A stretch of DNA of 64,000 bases from Xanthobacteraceae bacterium (GTDB lineage Bacteria; Pseudomonadota; Alphaproteobacteria; Rhizobiales; Xanthobacteraceae): the NCBI GenBank assembly GCA_019750915.1, contig JAIENY010000016.1, forward strand, positions 1 to 64,000, read 5' to 3'. The translations under genes were made by a program, and so were the position numbers. The notes under the pieces are model-generated. The model did not search any database, was not told the origin of the DNA, and saw only the letters and a program-made list of their open reading frames with translations. Shown here piece by piece: positions 54,249 to 62,401 of the stretch (the stretch's first letter is position 1; the number at the start of each line of letters is the position of its first letter).

Positions 54249-55142
54249 TTAGCCCCAGACTGAGCCAGGCAGCGCGTCGATCGGGATTTTGAGATAGCGC
54301 CTTCCATCATTCTCCGGTTCCGGCAGCCGCCCACCACGAATGTTGACCTGAAGTGCATGCAGGATGAGCTTTGGCATCGGAAGGGTACGATCGCGTGCTT
54401 CGCGCAGCGATACATAGGCATCCTCATCGCGCCCTGCGATGTGAGGATTACGTTCTCGCTGCTCGGTCACGGTACTTTCCCACATCGGCTTGCGCCCTCC
54501 GGGCTGGTAGTCGTGGCCGGTGAACAGGCGAGTGTCGCCGGGCAGCGACAGGATTTGCTGGATCGACCGCCACAGGGTCCGTGCGCTACCTCCCGGAAAG
54601 TCAGCTCTTGCCGTACCGCTGTCCGGCATGAACAGTGTGTCGTGGATGAAGGCGGCGTCACCGACCACATAACTGATCGACGCCAGCGTATGTCCCGGCG
54701 AAAACATCACGCCGGCCGCGAGTGAACCGATCTTGAAGGTGTCGCCATGGGCGAACAGGCGGTCCCATTGCGAGCCGTCGGTCTTGAGTTGCTCCATATT
54801 GTAGAGGGTCTTCCACAAACGCTGAACGTCGCAGACGTGTTCGCCGATCGCGGTCGGCGCGCCGGTCTTTTCCTTGAGATAGTTCGCAGCAGAAAAATGA
54901 TCGGCGTGCGGATGAGTGTCGAGGATCCATTCGAGCTTCAGATTTTCCTGCGCGACATACGCCAGGATTCGATCGGCGTTGGTCGTGGCGGTCGAGCCGG
55001 ATTTCTCCTCGTAATCCAGCACCGGGTCAATGACGGCGCAGGCCTTCGTCGCAGGGTCTGACACGACATACTGCAGGCTGAAGGTGCGTGGATCGTAGAA
55101 CGCCTGAACGTCGGCGCGGCTTGAGATTCCGGGAGAAATCAT
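54249..55142 (-). CDS. ETHE1/Blh-like metallo-beta-lactamase-fold hydrolase
   Basis: A 297-residue protein with metal motif DTHPHADHFSAANYL, further His and Asp ligands in VMFSPGHTLASISYV and FIHDTLFMPDSGTA, and a final His in LFTGHDYQPGG. The family includes persulfide dioxygenases (ETHE1) and Blh of the BigR sulfur operon. It probably acts in sulfide detoxification; no BigR gene is adjacent. ATG 55142 (MISPGISSRADVQAFYD) is chosen because the sequence before it (to 55232) is not conserved. Confidence 0.87.
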   Translation of the reverse strand: MISPGISSRADVQAFYDPRTFSLQYVVSDPATKACAVIDPVLDYEEKSGSTATTNADRILAYVAQENLKLEWILDTHPHADHFSAANYLKEKTGAPTAIGEHVCDVQRLWKTLYNMEQLKTDGSQWDRLFAHGDTFKIGSLAAGVMFSPGHTLASISYVVGDAAFIHDTLFMPDSGTARADFPGGSARTLWRSIQQILSLPGDTRLFTGHDYQPGGRKPMWESTVTEQRERNPHIAGRDEDAYVSLREARDRTLPMPKLILHALQVNIRGGRLPEPENDGRRYLKIPIDALPGSVWG

Positions 55143-55293
55143 GAGGGCATTTTCTGGTAATAGTGGGGCAATGCGTATTGAGCGCCGTATGTTAACAAAT
55201 AACTGCGTCGCCGTCACATGCATGCATTCCACCGGACGAGAAGGGTGAAAGGTAAGGTTCTTGCCAGCAGCATCTTTCGTTTCTTGCCCTGCC

Positions 55294-56016
55294 TTACGCG
55301 ATGGATTTAGGTCTCATGCGCATGTGACCACCATCTATTTTCTCGATGTCGAATGCGCCGGTTTTGCGAACCAGATCACTCAGCTTCGAGCAGCCGTAAG
55401 TCCGTACGTCGAAGTCCGAAAACAGATTCGAGATATGCTGGCCGACGCGGCCCAGCATGACCCATCCATCCTCGCTCTCGATCTGTGACATGGCTTTGAT
55501 CAGGATCGAAACAGCGTTACCCGGCGATTCCAGCGATTTCTGCTCTGATTTGGCGCCCGTCATAGCGGGCCGCGGTAACAGATTTTCGGTGTAAACGAAT
55601 CTGCGGCAGGCTTGCCGAAAGCTTTCCGGAGTCTTTTGCAGTCCGAATCCGTAAACGTCGGTGCCTTGCTCGCGTAGCCGGGAGGCCAGTCGCGTGAAAT
55701 CGCTGTCGGACGACACCAGACAGAATCCATCAAGGCGCCCGCTATGCAGAAGGTCCATCGCGTCGATCACCAGCGCGATATCGGACGCATTTTTACCTTT
55801 GGTGTAGGCGAATTGTTGATGAACATCTATGGCGTGTCTCTGCAGAATGTCGGCCCATGACTTGAGCCGTGAGCCGGAAAAATCTCCGTAGATGCGTCGA
55901 ACGCTGGCCTCGCCGAATTTTGCGATTTCCTCGAACAGGCCCTCCGCGATTTGTGAGGACGTGTTGTCGGCGTCGATGAGCACCGCAAGACGCGGCAGCC
56001 GCATTTCGAGAGCCAT
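55294..56016 (-). CDS. NYN domain protein with C-terminal OST-HTH/LOTUS domain
   Basis: A 240-residue protein. Residues about 8-145 are a NYN (PIN-like) nuclease domain (AVLIDADNTSSQIAEGLFEE, NASDIALVIDAMDLL, LVSSDSDFTRLASRLRE) with the Asp residues expected for metal binding. Residues about 165-235 resemble a LOTUS/OST-HTH fold (AMSQIESEDGWVMLGRVGQ, LSDLVRKTGAFDIE). It probably binds or cuts RNA. It stands alone between an MBL hydrolase and glgP; its targets are unknown. Confidence 0.85.
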   Translation of the reverse strand: MALEMRLPRLAVLIDADNTSSQIAEGLFEEIAKFGEASVRRIYGDFSGSRLKSWADILQRHAIDVHQQFAYTKGKNASDIALVIDAMDLLHSGRLDGFCLVSSDSDFTRLASRLREQGTDVYGFGLQKTPESFRQACRRFVYTENLLPRPAMTGAKSEQKSLESPGNAVSILIKAMSQIESEDGWVMLGRVGQHISNLFSDFDVRTYGCSKLSDLVRKTGAFDIEKIDGGHMRMRPKSIA

Positions 56017-56123
56017 ATCGATACCTTTTTAAATAAAAATAGGTGTGGCAAAGCGACAGCGTCGCGCATAGCCACGCAGAAACATTATGAAATCGAAAGC
56101 GCGATAAGGAATCGTAAACGCGC

Positions 56124-58628
56124 TCAAACGCCCCAGACATCATCCGCGTAGTCGCGGATGGTGCGGTCCGCCGAGAACCATCCCATGCGTGCGGTATTGA
56201 GGATGCTGGAGGCTACCCATTTGTCGGTCGTCCAGCACGCGTCGGCCAACGCCTGGGTGCGGTGGTAATCGTCGAAGTCGGACGAGACCAGATAGTAGTC
56301 GAGATAACGCAGGCTGTGCGCGACTGGCGCAAATCGCGCCGGATCGTCGGGTGAAAACTCGCCTTGGTCGAGCGCATCGATGACGCGCTTCAGCACCGGC
56401 GAGTTCGCGATGACATCCGTGGCGTCGAGTCCCGATTGGCGGCGCTGCGTCACCTCGGCGGCGTTCATGCCGAAGATAAAAAGGTTTGCGTCACCGACAT
56501 GATCGCGAATTTCGATGTTGGCGCCGTCGAGGGTGCCGATAGTCAGCGCGCCGTTCAGCGCGAGCTTCATGTTGCCGGTGCCCGACGCTTCCATGCCCGC
56601 CGTCGAAATCTGTTCGGAGAGGTCGCAGGCCGGCACCATCATCTCCGCGGCGCTGACATTGTAATTCGGCACGAACGCGACCTTCAAAAGCCCGCGGATC
56701 GATGTGTCATTGTTCACGACCGCCGCGATATCATTGATCAGCTTGATAATCAGCTTGGCCTGATGGTAGCCCGGCGCCGCCTTGCCGCCAAAGATTTTCA
56801 CCTTGGGCACCCAGTCACGATGGGGGTTGTCGCGGATTGCCTGGTAGCGCGCGATTGTATCCAGCGCGTTCATCAGTTGCCGTTTGTATTCGTGGATGCG
56901 CTTGATCTGGATATCGAACATCGCGTGCGAATCGACCTTGATGCCGAGGCTGCGTGCGATCTCGTCAGCAAGGACCGATTTGTTCTTGCGTTTGATCCGC
57001 GTGAACTGTTCCTGTAGCGAGACGTCGCTGGCGAAGCGCTCGAGCGCAAGTGCAGCGGCCGGATCGTCGAGCACGCGTTCACCGCACACGTCTCGCAACA
57101 GCCTGGTCAGGCTGGGGTTGCATTGATGCAGCCAGCGACGGAAAGTGATGCCGTTGGTCTTGTTGGTGATGCGGCCAGGGTAAAGCGCATTGAGGTCCGC
57201 GAACACCGTGTCCTTCATCAGCTCGGAATGCATCGCGGATACGCCGTTGATGCGGTGCGAGCCAATGAACGCGAGATGGCCCATGCGGACCCGCCGGCCG
57301 GCATTCTCGTCGATCAGCGAAGTCGATGCGAGAAAGCGCACATCGCCGGGCGCATGCTTTTCAGCGACTGCGAGATTATCGATGTTGAGCCGATAAATGA
57401 TGTCGAGGTGGCGCGGCAACAGCCGCTCGAACAATTCGACGGGCCACGTTTCGAGTGCCTCTGGAAGCAGCGTGTGATTGGTGTAAGAGATCGTCTTCTC
57501 GGTAATATCGCGCGCGTTCTCCCAGGACAGGTCGTACTTGTCCAGCAGCAGACGGATCAGTTCCGGGACTGCAAGGCTTGGATGGGTATCGTTCAATTGG
57601 ATCGCTGCGCGGGAAGCGAGGGTGCGCACATTTCCCTCTGAGCGAAGATGATAATCGATGATGTCCTGCAGTGACGCGGAGACGAAGAAATATTCCTGGC
57701 GCAGGCGAAGCTCTTTGCCGGCTGCCGTCTCGTCGCTGGGATAGAGAAATTTCGAAATTGCTTCGGCACGGGCGAGCTGTGCGACAGCACCCGCGTGGTC
57801 ACCGCGGTTGAATGTCTCAAGATGCAGCGGCTCTTCCGAGCGCGCCGCCCACAGCCGCAGCGCATTGATATGTTCGCCGTGCCAGCCGACGATCGGAGTG
57901 TCGTAGGCGGCGGCCTTGATCTTCTCTCCCGGAACCCAGCGGACACGGACTTCGCCGCTCGGCCGCGTCTCATGAGTCAGGTAGCCGCCGTAGTGAATAT
58001 CGTAGGTCACGTCGAAACGCTCGAATTCCCAGGGGTTGCCGGATTCAAGCCATGTTTCCGGAAATTCCTGCTGCCAGCCCTGCGAAATGCGCTGCTTGAA
58101 CAACCCGTGCTCGTAGCGGATGCCGTAGCCCTGTGCCGGGATCGAAAGGCTCGCCAGGCTTTCCATGAAGCACGCCGCGAGGCGGCCGAGGCCGCCATTG
58201 CCGAGTGCGGCATCGGGCTCGACAGCTTTCAGTTCTTTCAAATCGATGCCGAGATCGCGCAGTGCCTTTTCGAATGTCGCCATCAACTCCATGTTGTTCA
58301 GCGCATCGGTGAACAGGCGGCCGATCAGGAATTCGAGCGACAGATAGTAGACGCGCTTGCGGCCGTTACGGCGGGCCTCGCGCTGGGACGGCAGCCAGCG
58401 ATAGACGATGCGGTCACGCAAGGTCAGAACTGCGGCCAGGTACCAATCATGCGTCGTTGCCCGTTCCGGCTCCTTGCCGACGGCAAGCGCGACCTTGGCG
58501 AGGATGGCACCGCGAATTTCGGCAACATCGATCTCGACAAGCCTTTTTTTGTTCAACGCGGTTTCGGTAATGTTCAAGGCGCGGTCTCGCTCGCTATTGG
58601 GCAATACGGGCGGCCATGCATAAACCAT
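56124..58628 (-). CDS. glgP: Glycogen/starch alpha-glucan phosphorylase
   Basis: An 834-residue PLP enzyme that releases glucose-1-phosphate from glycogen. It has ALGNGGLGRLAACFMESLAS near residue 130 and the PLP-Lys region EASGTGNMKLALNGALTIGT near residue 675. No other glycogen genes are adjacent, which is unusual; those genes must be elsewhere. The start MVYAWPPVLPNSERDRALNI precedes the conserved region by some 30 residues, and a later start is possible. Confidence 0.95.
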   Translation of the reverse strand: MVYAWPPVLPNSERDRALNITETALNKKRLVEIDVAEIRGAILAKVALAVGKEPERATTHDWYLAAVLTLRDRIVYRWLPSQREARRNGRKRVYYLSLEFLIGRLFTDALNNMELMATFEKALRDLGIDLKELKAVEPDAALGNGGLGRLAACFMESLASLSIPAQGYGIRYEHGLFKQRISQGWQQEFPETWLESGNPWEFERFDVTYDIHYGGYLTHETRPSGEVRVRWVPGEKIKAAAYDTPIVGWHGEHINALRLWAARSEEPLHLETFNRGDHAGAVAQLARAEAISKFLYPSDETAAGKELRLRQEYFFVSASLQDIIDYHLRSEGNVRTLASRAAIQLNDTHPSLAVPELIRLLLDKYDLSWENARDITEKTISYTNHTLLPEALETWPVELFERLLPRHLDIIYRLNIDNLAVAEKHAPGDVRFLASTSLIDENAGRRVRMGHLAFIGSHRINGVSAMHSELMKDTVFADLNALYPGRITNKTNGITFRRWLHQCNPSLTRLLRDVCGERVLDDPAAALALERFASDVSLQEQFTRIKRKNKSVLADEIARSLGIKVDSHAMFDIQIKRIHEYKRQLMNALDTIARYQAIRDNPHRDWVPKVKIFGGKAAPGYHQAKLIIKLINDIAAVVNNDTSIRGLLKVAFVPNYNVSAAEMMVPACDLSEQISTAGMEASGTGNMKLALNGALTIGTLDGANIEIRDHVGDANLFIFGMNAAEVTQRRQSGLDATDVIANSPVLKRVIDALDQGEFSPDDPARFAPVAHSLRYLDYYLVSSDFDDYHRTQALADACWTTDKWVASSILNTARMGWFSADRTIRDYADDVWGV

Positions 58629-58861
58629 GACACTCGCCGGGTGTTATTAGACTGAAAAGATAGCTTCTCTGCGGCAGATTTGAAATCCAGCCCCGCGCTG
58701 TCTAAGTATTTGATATTGTGAAATAATCCGTAGCTCCTGTCAGCCACGTAGAATTGAGCCGGGCTTGCCGTGCGGCATCATATTGCTTAAGGCGTGCGCG
58801 CTTCAGGATTTTTCAGCCTCGGCGCGGTAGCCTACGGCATCGATTCGACGGGATTTCAGAC

Positions 58862-59476
58862 ATGACCATCCGCCTTCATCGCGGCGATTTGCCCGATATT
58901 TCGCGCTATACGCATTCGGTTGCGATCGACACTGAAACGCTAGGGCTTCACCCGCATCGTGACCGGCTCTGCGTCGTACAGCTTTCGAACGGTGATGGCA
59001 CTGCAGATGTGGTGCAGATTCCCGCCGGGCACACCGACGCGCCGAACCTGAAAAAACTGCTCGGCGATGCCAGGATCACGAAGCTGTTTCATTTCGCGCG
59101 GTTTGATATTGCCGTGCTGTATCACGCGTTCGGCGTCATGGCGCAGCCTGTTTACTGCACCAAAATCGTTTCCAAGCTGGTGCGGACCTATACCGACCGG
59201 CACGGCCTGAAGGATCTTGTGCGCGAGGTGCTCGGCGTCGAAATTTCCAAGCAGCAGCAGTCCAGCGACTGGGGCGCTGATTCGCTGACCGATGCGCAAT
59301 TGACCTATGCTGCGTCCGATGTGTTGCATTTGCATGCCTTGCGCGAGAAGCTGGACGCAATGCTGCTGCGGGAAAATCGCACCGAACTCGCGCGGGCCTG
59401 CTTTGAATTCCTGCCGACGCGGGCGAAACTCGATCTGGACGGCTGGGAAAACGACGATATTTTCGCTCATTCCTGA
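58862..59476 (+). CDS. rnd: Short ribonuclease D (DEDDy 3'-5' exonuclease)
   Basis: A 204-residue protein with exonuclease motif I VAIDTETLGLHPHRDRL, motif II HFARFDIAVLYHAFG, and motif III YAASDVLHLHALREKLD with Tyr and Asp. It has only the DEDDy nuclease domain; the HRDC domains of E. coli RNase D are absent, as in several alphaproteobacterial homologues. It probably trims 3' ends of tRNA or other RNA. ATG 58862 gives the usual N-terminus; the frame upstream is unconserved. Confidence 0.9.
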   Translation: MTIRLHRGDLPDISRYTHSVAIDTETLGLHPHRDRLCVVQLSNGDGTADVVQIPAGHTDAPNLKKLLGDARITKLFHFARFDIAVLYHAFGVMAQPVYCTKIVSKLVRTYTDRHGLKDLVREVLGVEISKQQQSSDWGADSLTDAQLTYAASDVLHLHALREKLDAMLLRENRTELARACFEFLPTRAKLDLDGWENDDIFAHS

Positions 59477-59494
59477 CGCAGCGGATCTGCAGGC

Positions 59495-59546
59495 GGCCCC
59501 GTTTCGGACAAAGTCCTTGTTCTCTTAGGGAATGGGACACGGGGCC
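59495..59546. other. Long-range hairpin between rnd and lptC
   Basis: GGCCCCGT (59495-59502) and ACGGGGCC (59539-59546) form a perfect 8-bp stem around a 36-base loop. The loop contains a smaller GGAC/GTCC hairpin. There is no following T run, so it is not a clear terminator. It may be a leader structure of the lpt operon. Confidence 0.4.
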
Positions 59547-59575
59547 TGGAAACGCGGAACGTAAGGCCGCGAGGG

Positions 59576-60301
59576 ATGTCGCAAACGATGGTGTATCCGA
59601 CTCAGGGCCAGGATTATCAGACGGCCATGGAGGCGCGCTTCAAAGTTGCCGCCCGCCACAGCCGCCTTGTCCGCGTTCTGCGCAAGGCCGTGCCCGCAAC
59701 AGTGATCGTGTCGCTGCTGGTGATCGCGGTGGGCATCATTTTCAATCCGTTTCGGTTTCTCAAGAAGCTGCCAATCGATCTGGACAAGATTTCAGTGTCA
59801 GGAACCAAGATCACGATGGATCAGCCGCATGTCGCGGGCTTCATGCCGGATGGACGACCCTACGAAGTGTGGGCCGACGCCGCGACACAGGACATTACCG
59901 ATCCGACCAAGGTGGACATGCAGACCATTCACGCCCAGGTTCAGATGGAAGACAAATCGACACTGACGCTGAACTCGAAAAACGGTCATTTCGACACCAA
60001 GTCGCAGTTGCTCGATCTCAACAACGACATTCTGCTGCAGACGACGACCGGTTATCAGGCGCAGCTCTCGCAGGCCCGCGTCGAAATCAGCACAGGGATC
60101 GTCAGTTCGGACCAGCCGGTGGCGGTGAAGCTGACAAACGGCACGCTCAATTCACAGAATTTGCGGATCATCGATCACGGAGCTTCTATTCTATTCGGCG
60201 GTGGTGTCACGATGTCGCTGACGCTGCCGCCTGAATCCGGCAAACCGGCAGGCGGCGATGCGGCCTCGGCGCCTGCGACCAAGGGTTCCAACGCGCAATG
60301 A
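59576..60301 (+). CDS. lptC: LPS export periplasmic protein LptC
   Basis: A 241-residue membrane-anchored protein with one N-terminal helix (ATVIVSLLVIAVGIIFN) preceded by a basic cytoplasmic segment. The OstA/LptC beta-jellyroll (ISVSGTKITMDQPHVAGFMP) follows. It bridges the LptB2FG transporter to LptA in moving lipopolysaccharide to the outer membrane. Its stop overlaps the lptA start by 4 bases. Confidence 0.9.
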   Translation: MSQTMVYPTQGQDYQTAMEARFKVAARHSRLVRVLRKAVPATVIVSLLVIAVGIIFNPFRFLKKLPIDLDKISVSGTKITMDQPHVAGFMPDGRPYEVWADAATQDITDPTKVDMQTIHAQVQMEDKSTLTLNSKNGHFDTKSQLLDLNNDILLQTTTGYQAQLSQARVEISTGIVSSDQPVAVKLTNGTLNSQNLRIIDHGASILFGGGVTMSLTLPPESGKPAGGDAASAPATKGSNAQ

Positions 60302-60993
60302 ATGTCGTCATACGAACTTCGTCCTGGATGATATGCGCGGTTGTGCTGGCGTGGAGCGCGGTGCCTGCGCGCGCGCAAACAAGCACGGTGTCCGGTGTTC
60401 CCAATGCGCTGCAGGGCTTCCAGAAGAATCGCGGCCAGCCGATCCAGATCGATGCGCTCTCGCTCGAGGTGCGCGACAAGGACAAAATCGCGACGTTCTC
60501 AGGCAATGTGAAAGTTGTGCAGGGTGACACCACCATGCGCGCGAAATCGCTGATCGTTTATTACGATCAGGACAAGAGCGAAGGCGGAAAGCCGCCGGCG
60601 ATGAAGACCGCGCAGCCCGGCCCTGGCGGCAATTCGTCGGTTCGCCGGCTTGAGGCCAAAGGCGGTGTGATCGTCACGCAGAACGATCAGACCGTGACCG
60701 GCGAGACCGGCATTTTCGACATGAAGACCAACACCGTGACCATGACCGGGGGCGTGGTGCTGACAAAAGACAAGAACGTGCTGAAGGGCGATCGTCTGGT
60801 TGTCGATATGACGACGGGTGTGTCGCGTGTCGAATCGAGCGGCGGTCGCGGCGTTTCGGGCCTGTTCTCCTCGCCGCCGCCGAAAGACGGCAAGGGCGGG
60901 GAAGGCTCGCTCAGCCTTTTTCCAACCGCGAATGACAAGCCGACGGCCGCGCCGGTTAGGCCTACGCCAGGAAAACCGTTGAAACTCAATTAG
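60298..60993 (+). CDS. lptA: LPS export periplasmic protein LptA
   Basis: A 231-residue periplasmic OstA-domain protein with a signal peptide (SSWMICAVVLAWSAVPARA). The repeating beta-strands IDALSLEVRDKDKIATFSGN, MRAKSLIVYY and VTGETGIFDMKTNTVTMTGG form the bridge across the periplasm. The C-terminal third is Gly/Pro/Ser-rich and probably flexible. It is coupled to lptC and lies upstream of lptB. Confidence 0.92.
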   Translation: MNVVIRTSSWMICAVVLAWSAVPARAQTSTVSGVPNALQGFQKNRGQPIQIDALSLEVRDKDKIATFSGNVKVVQGDTTMRAKSLIVYYDQDKSEGGKPPAMKTAQPGPGGNSSVRRLEAKGGVIVTQNDQTVTGETGIFDMKTNTVTMTGGVVLTKDKNVLKGDRLVVDMTTGVSRVESSGGRGVSGLFSSPPPKDGKGGEGSLSLFPTANDKPTAAPVRPTPGKPLKLN

Positions 60994-61142
60994 TTAAAAA
61001 GCAGACGGTGTCCGCGAGGTTGAACCGCACAGGCGGAGACTTTATCTCAAGGCACGGGCGGGATTTTTGACTGTGGACGCACGCATTGCCTTTACGATGG
61101 CTGGCGCTGCAGGATGACTTCGAACAAGGCTGATCGAGCGGA

Positions 61143-62300
61143 ATGGTGGACCTCCTACGCATGTTTCGTCGGCACCCTGTTGCACCGGGCAAGCAGGGTT
61201 TTGGCCGCGCTGTGTCTCGCGACATCACCTCGCTCGGTGACCGCATGGGCGACATGTTCAAGAGCGTTGTCGGCCAGAAGCCTCAATCGCGCCCCCTGCA
61301 GCAGCCGCAAGCACAGCCGAAGCCGCAACAGCGCGCCCCGCAACCGCAACCCGCACCCGCGTCGGATCAGTGGTCGCAATATGGCGGATATGACGATGTT
61401 CCGCTGATGCTTGCCGACGAACCGCCTGCGGCATATGCGCGGCCGGCGCCCGCACCGGTTCCTCGCGAACCGTCAAGAGAACCTCCACGGGAGCTACCAC
61501 GGCAAGAGCGCCGTCCCGCTCAACCGCAGCAACCCGCGCAGCGGCAGAACGCCGCGCCGCGCCAGCAGACGGCTCGCACTGGCTATCTCGCCGTTCATGG
61601 AATCGAGAAAAGTTTCGGCACCCGCAAGGTGGTTCGCGGCATCAACATTTATGTCCGTCGCGGCGAGGCCGTGGGCTTGCTTGGACCGAACGGTGCGGGC
61701 AAGACCACGGCGTTCTACATGATCACCGGTCTGATCAAGGCGGACAAAGGTCGCATCGAGCTCGATGGCCACGACGTCACAAATCTGCCGATGTATCAGC
61801 GCGCCCGGCTCGGGATCGGCTATCTGCCGCAGGAAGCTTCGATCTTTCGGGGCCTGACCGTAGAAGAGAACATCCGCGCGGTGCTCGAAGTCGCCGAGCC
61901 CGATCGCAAGCAGCGCGAGTATCAGCTCGATTCCCTGCTGGAAGAATTCCACATCACCCGTCTTCGCAAGTCGCCCTCGATTGCGCTGTCGGGCGGTGAG
62001 CGTCGACGCGTCGAGATTGCGCGCGCGCTGGCGACAAAACCGAATTACATGCTGCTCGATGAACCGTTCGCAGGCATTGATCCCATCGCGGTCGGCGACA
62101 TCCAGCAGCTGGTCCGGCATCTCACCAATCGCGGCATTGGCGTGCTGATCACCGACCACAACGTTCGCGAGACGCTCGGCCTGACCGACCGTGCCTACAT
62201 CGTTTATGCGGGTGAGGTCTTGACCGAAGGCAATCCGGAGGACATCGTGAACGACCCTGATGTCCGCCGTCTTTACCTTGGTGAAGAATTCCGGCTGTAG
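61143..62300 (+). CDS. lptB: LPS export ATPase LptB with long N-terminal extension
   Basis: A 385-residue protein. The C-terminal 240 residues are a complete LptB ATPase: Walker [50 protein letters not shown], and [12 protein letters not shown]. The first 145 residues are Pro/Gln/Arg-rich (for example [15 protein letters not shown]) and predicted disordered, absent from E. coli LptB (241 residues). The start could be later; ATG 61143 ([17 protein letters not shown]) is chosen because the frame has consistent coding character from there. It powers LptFG. Confidence 0.93.
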   Translation: MVDLLRMFRRHPVAPGKQGFGRAVSRDITSLGDRMGDMFKSVVGQKPQSRPLQQPQAQPKPQQRAPQPQPAPASDQWSQYGGYDDVPLMLADEPPAAYARPAPAPVPREPSREPPRELPRQERRPAQPQQPAQRQNAAPRQQTARTGYLAVHGIEKSFGTRKVVRGINIYVRRGEAVGLLGPNGAGKTTAFYMITGLIKADKGRIELDGHDVTNLPMYQRARLGIGYLPQEASIFRGLTVEENIRAVLEVAEPDRKQREYQLDSLLEEFHITRLRKSPSIALSGGERRRVEIARALATKPNYMLLDEPFAGIDPIAVGDIQQLVRHLTNRGIGVLITDHNVRETLGLTDRAYIVYAGEVLTEGNPEDIVNDPDVRRLYLGEEFRL

Positions 62301-62401
62301 GGCCAAACTCTTCCGCGTCAAGTCATATACAGCCGCCCAAAAAGGGGATAAGCAAGAATCGGACCAATTAGATGGTCGGGTCGAGCTAGGTTCCTGCCTC
62401 A

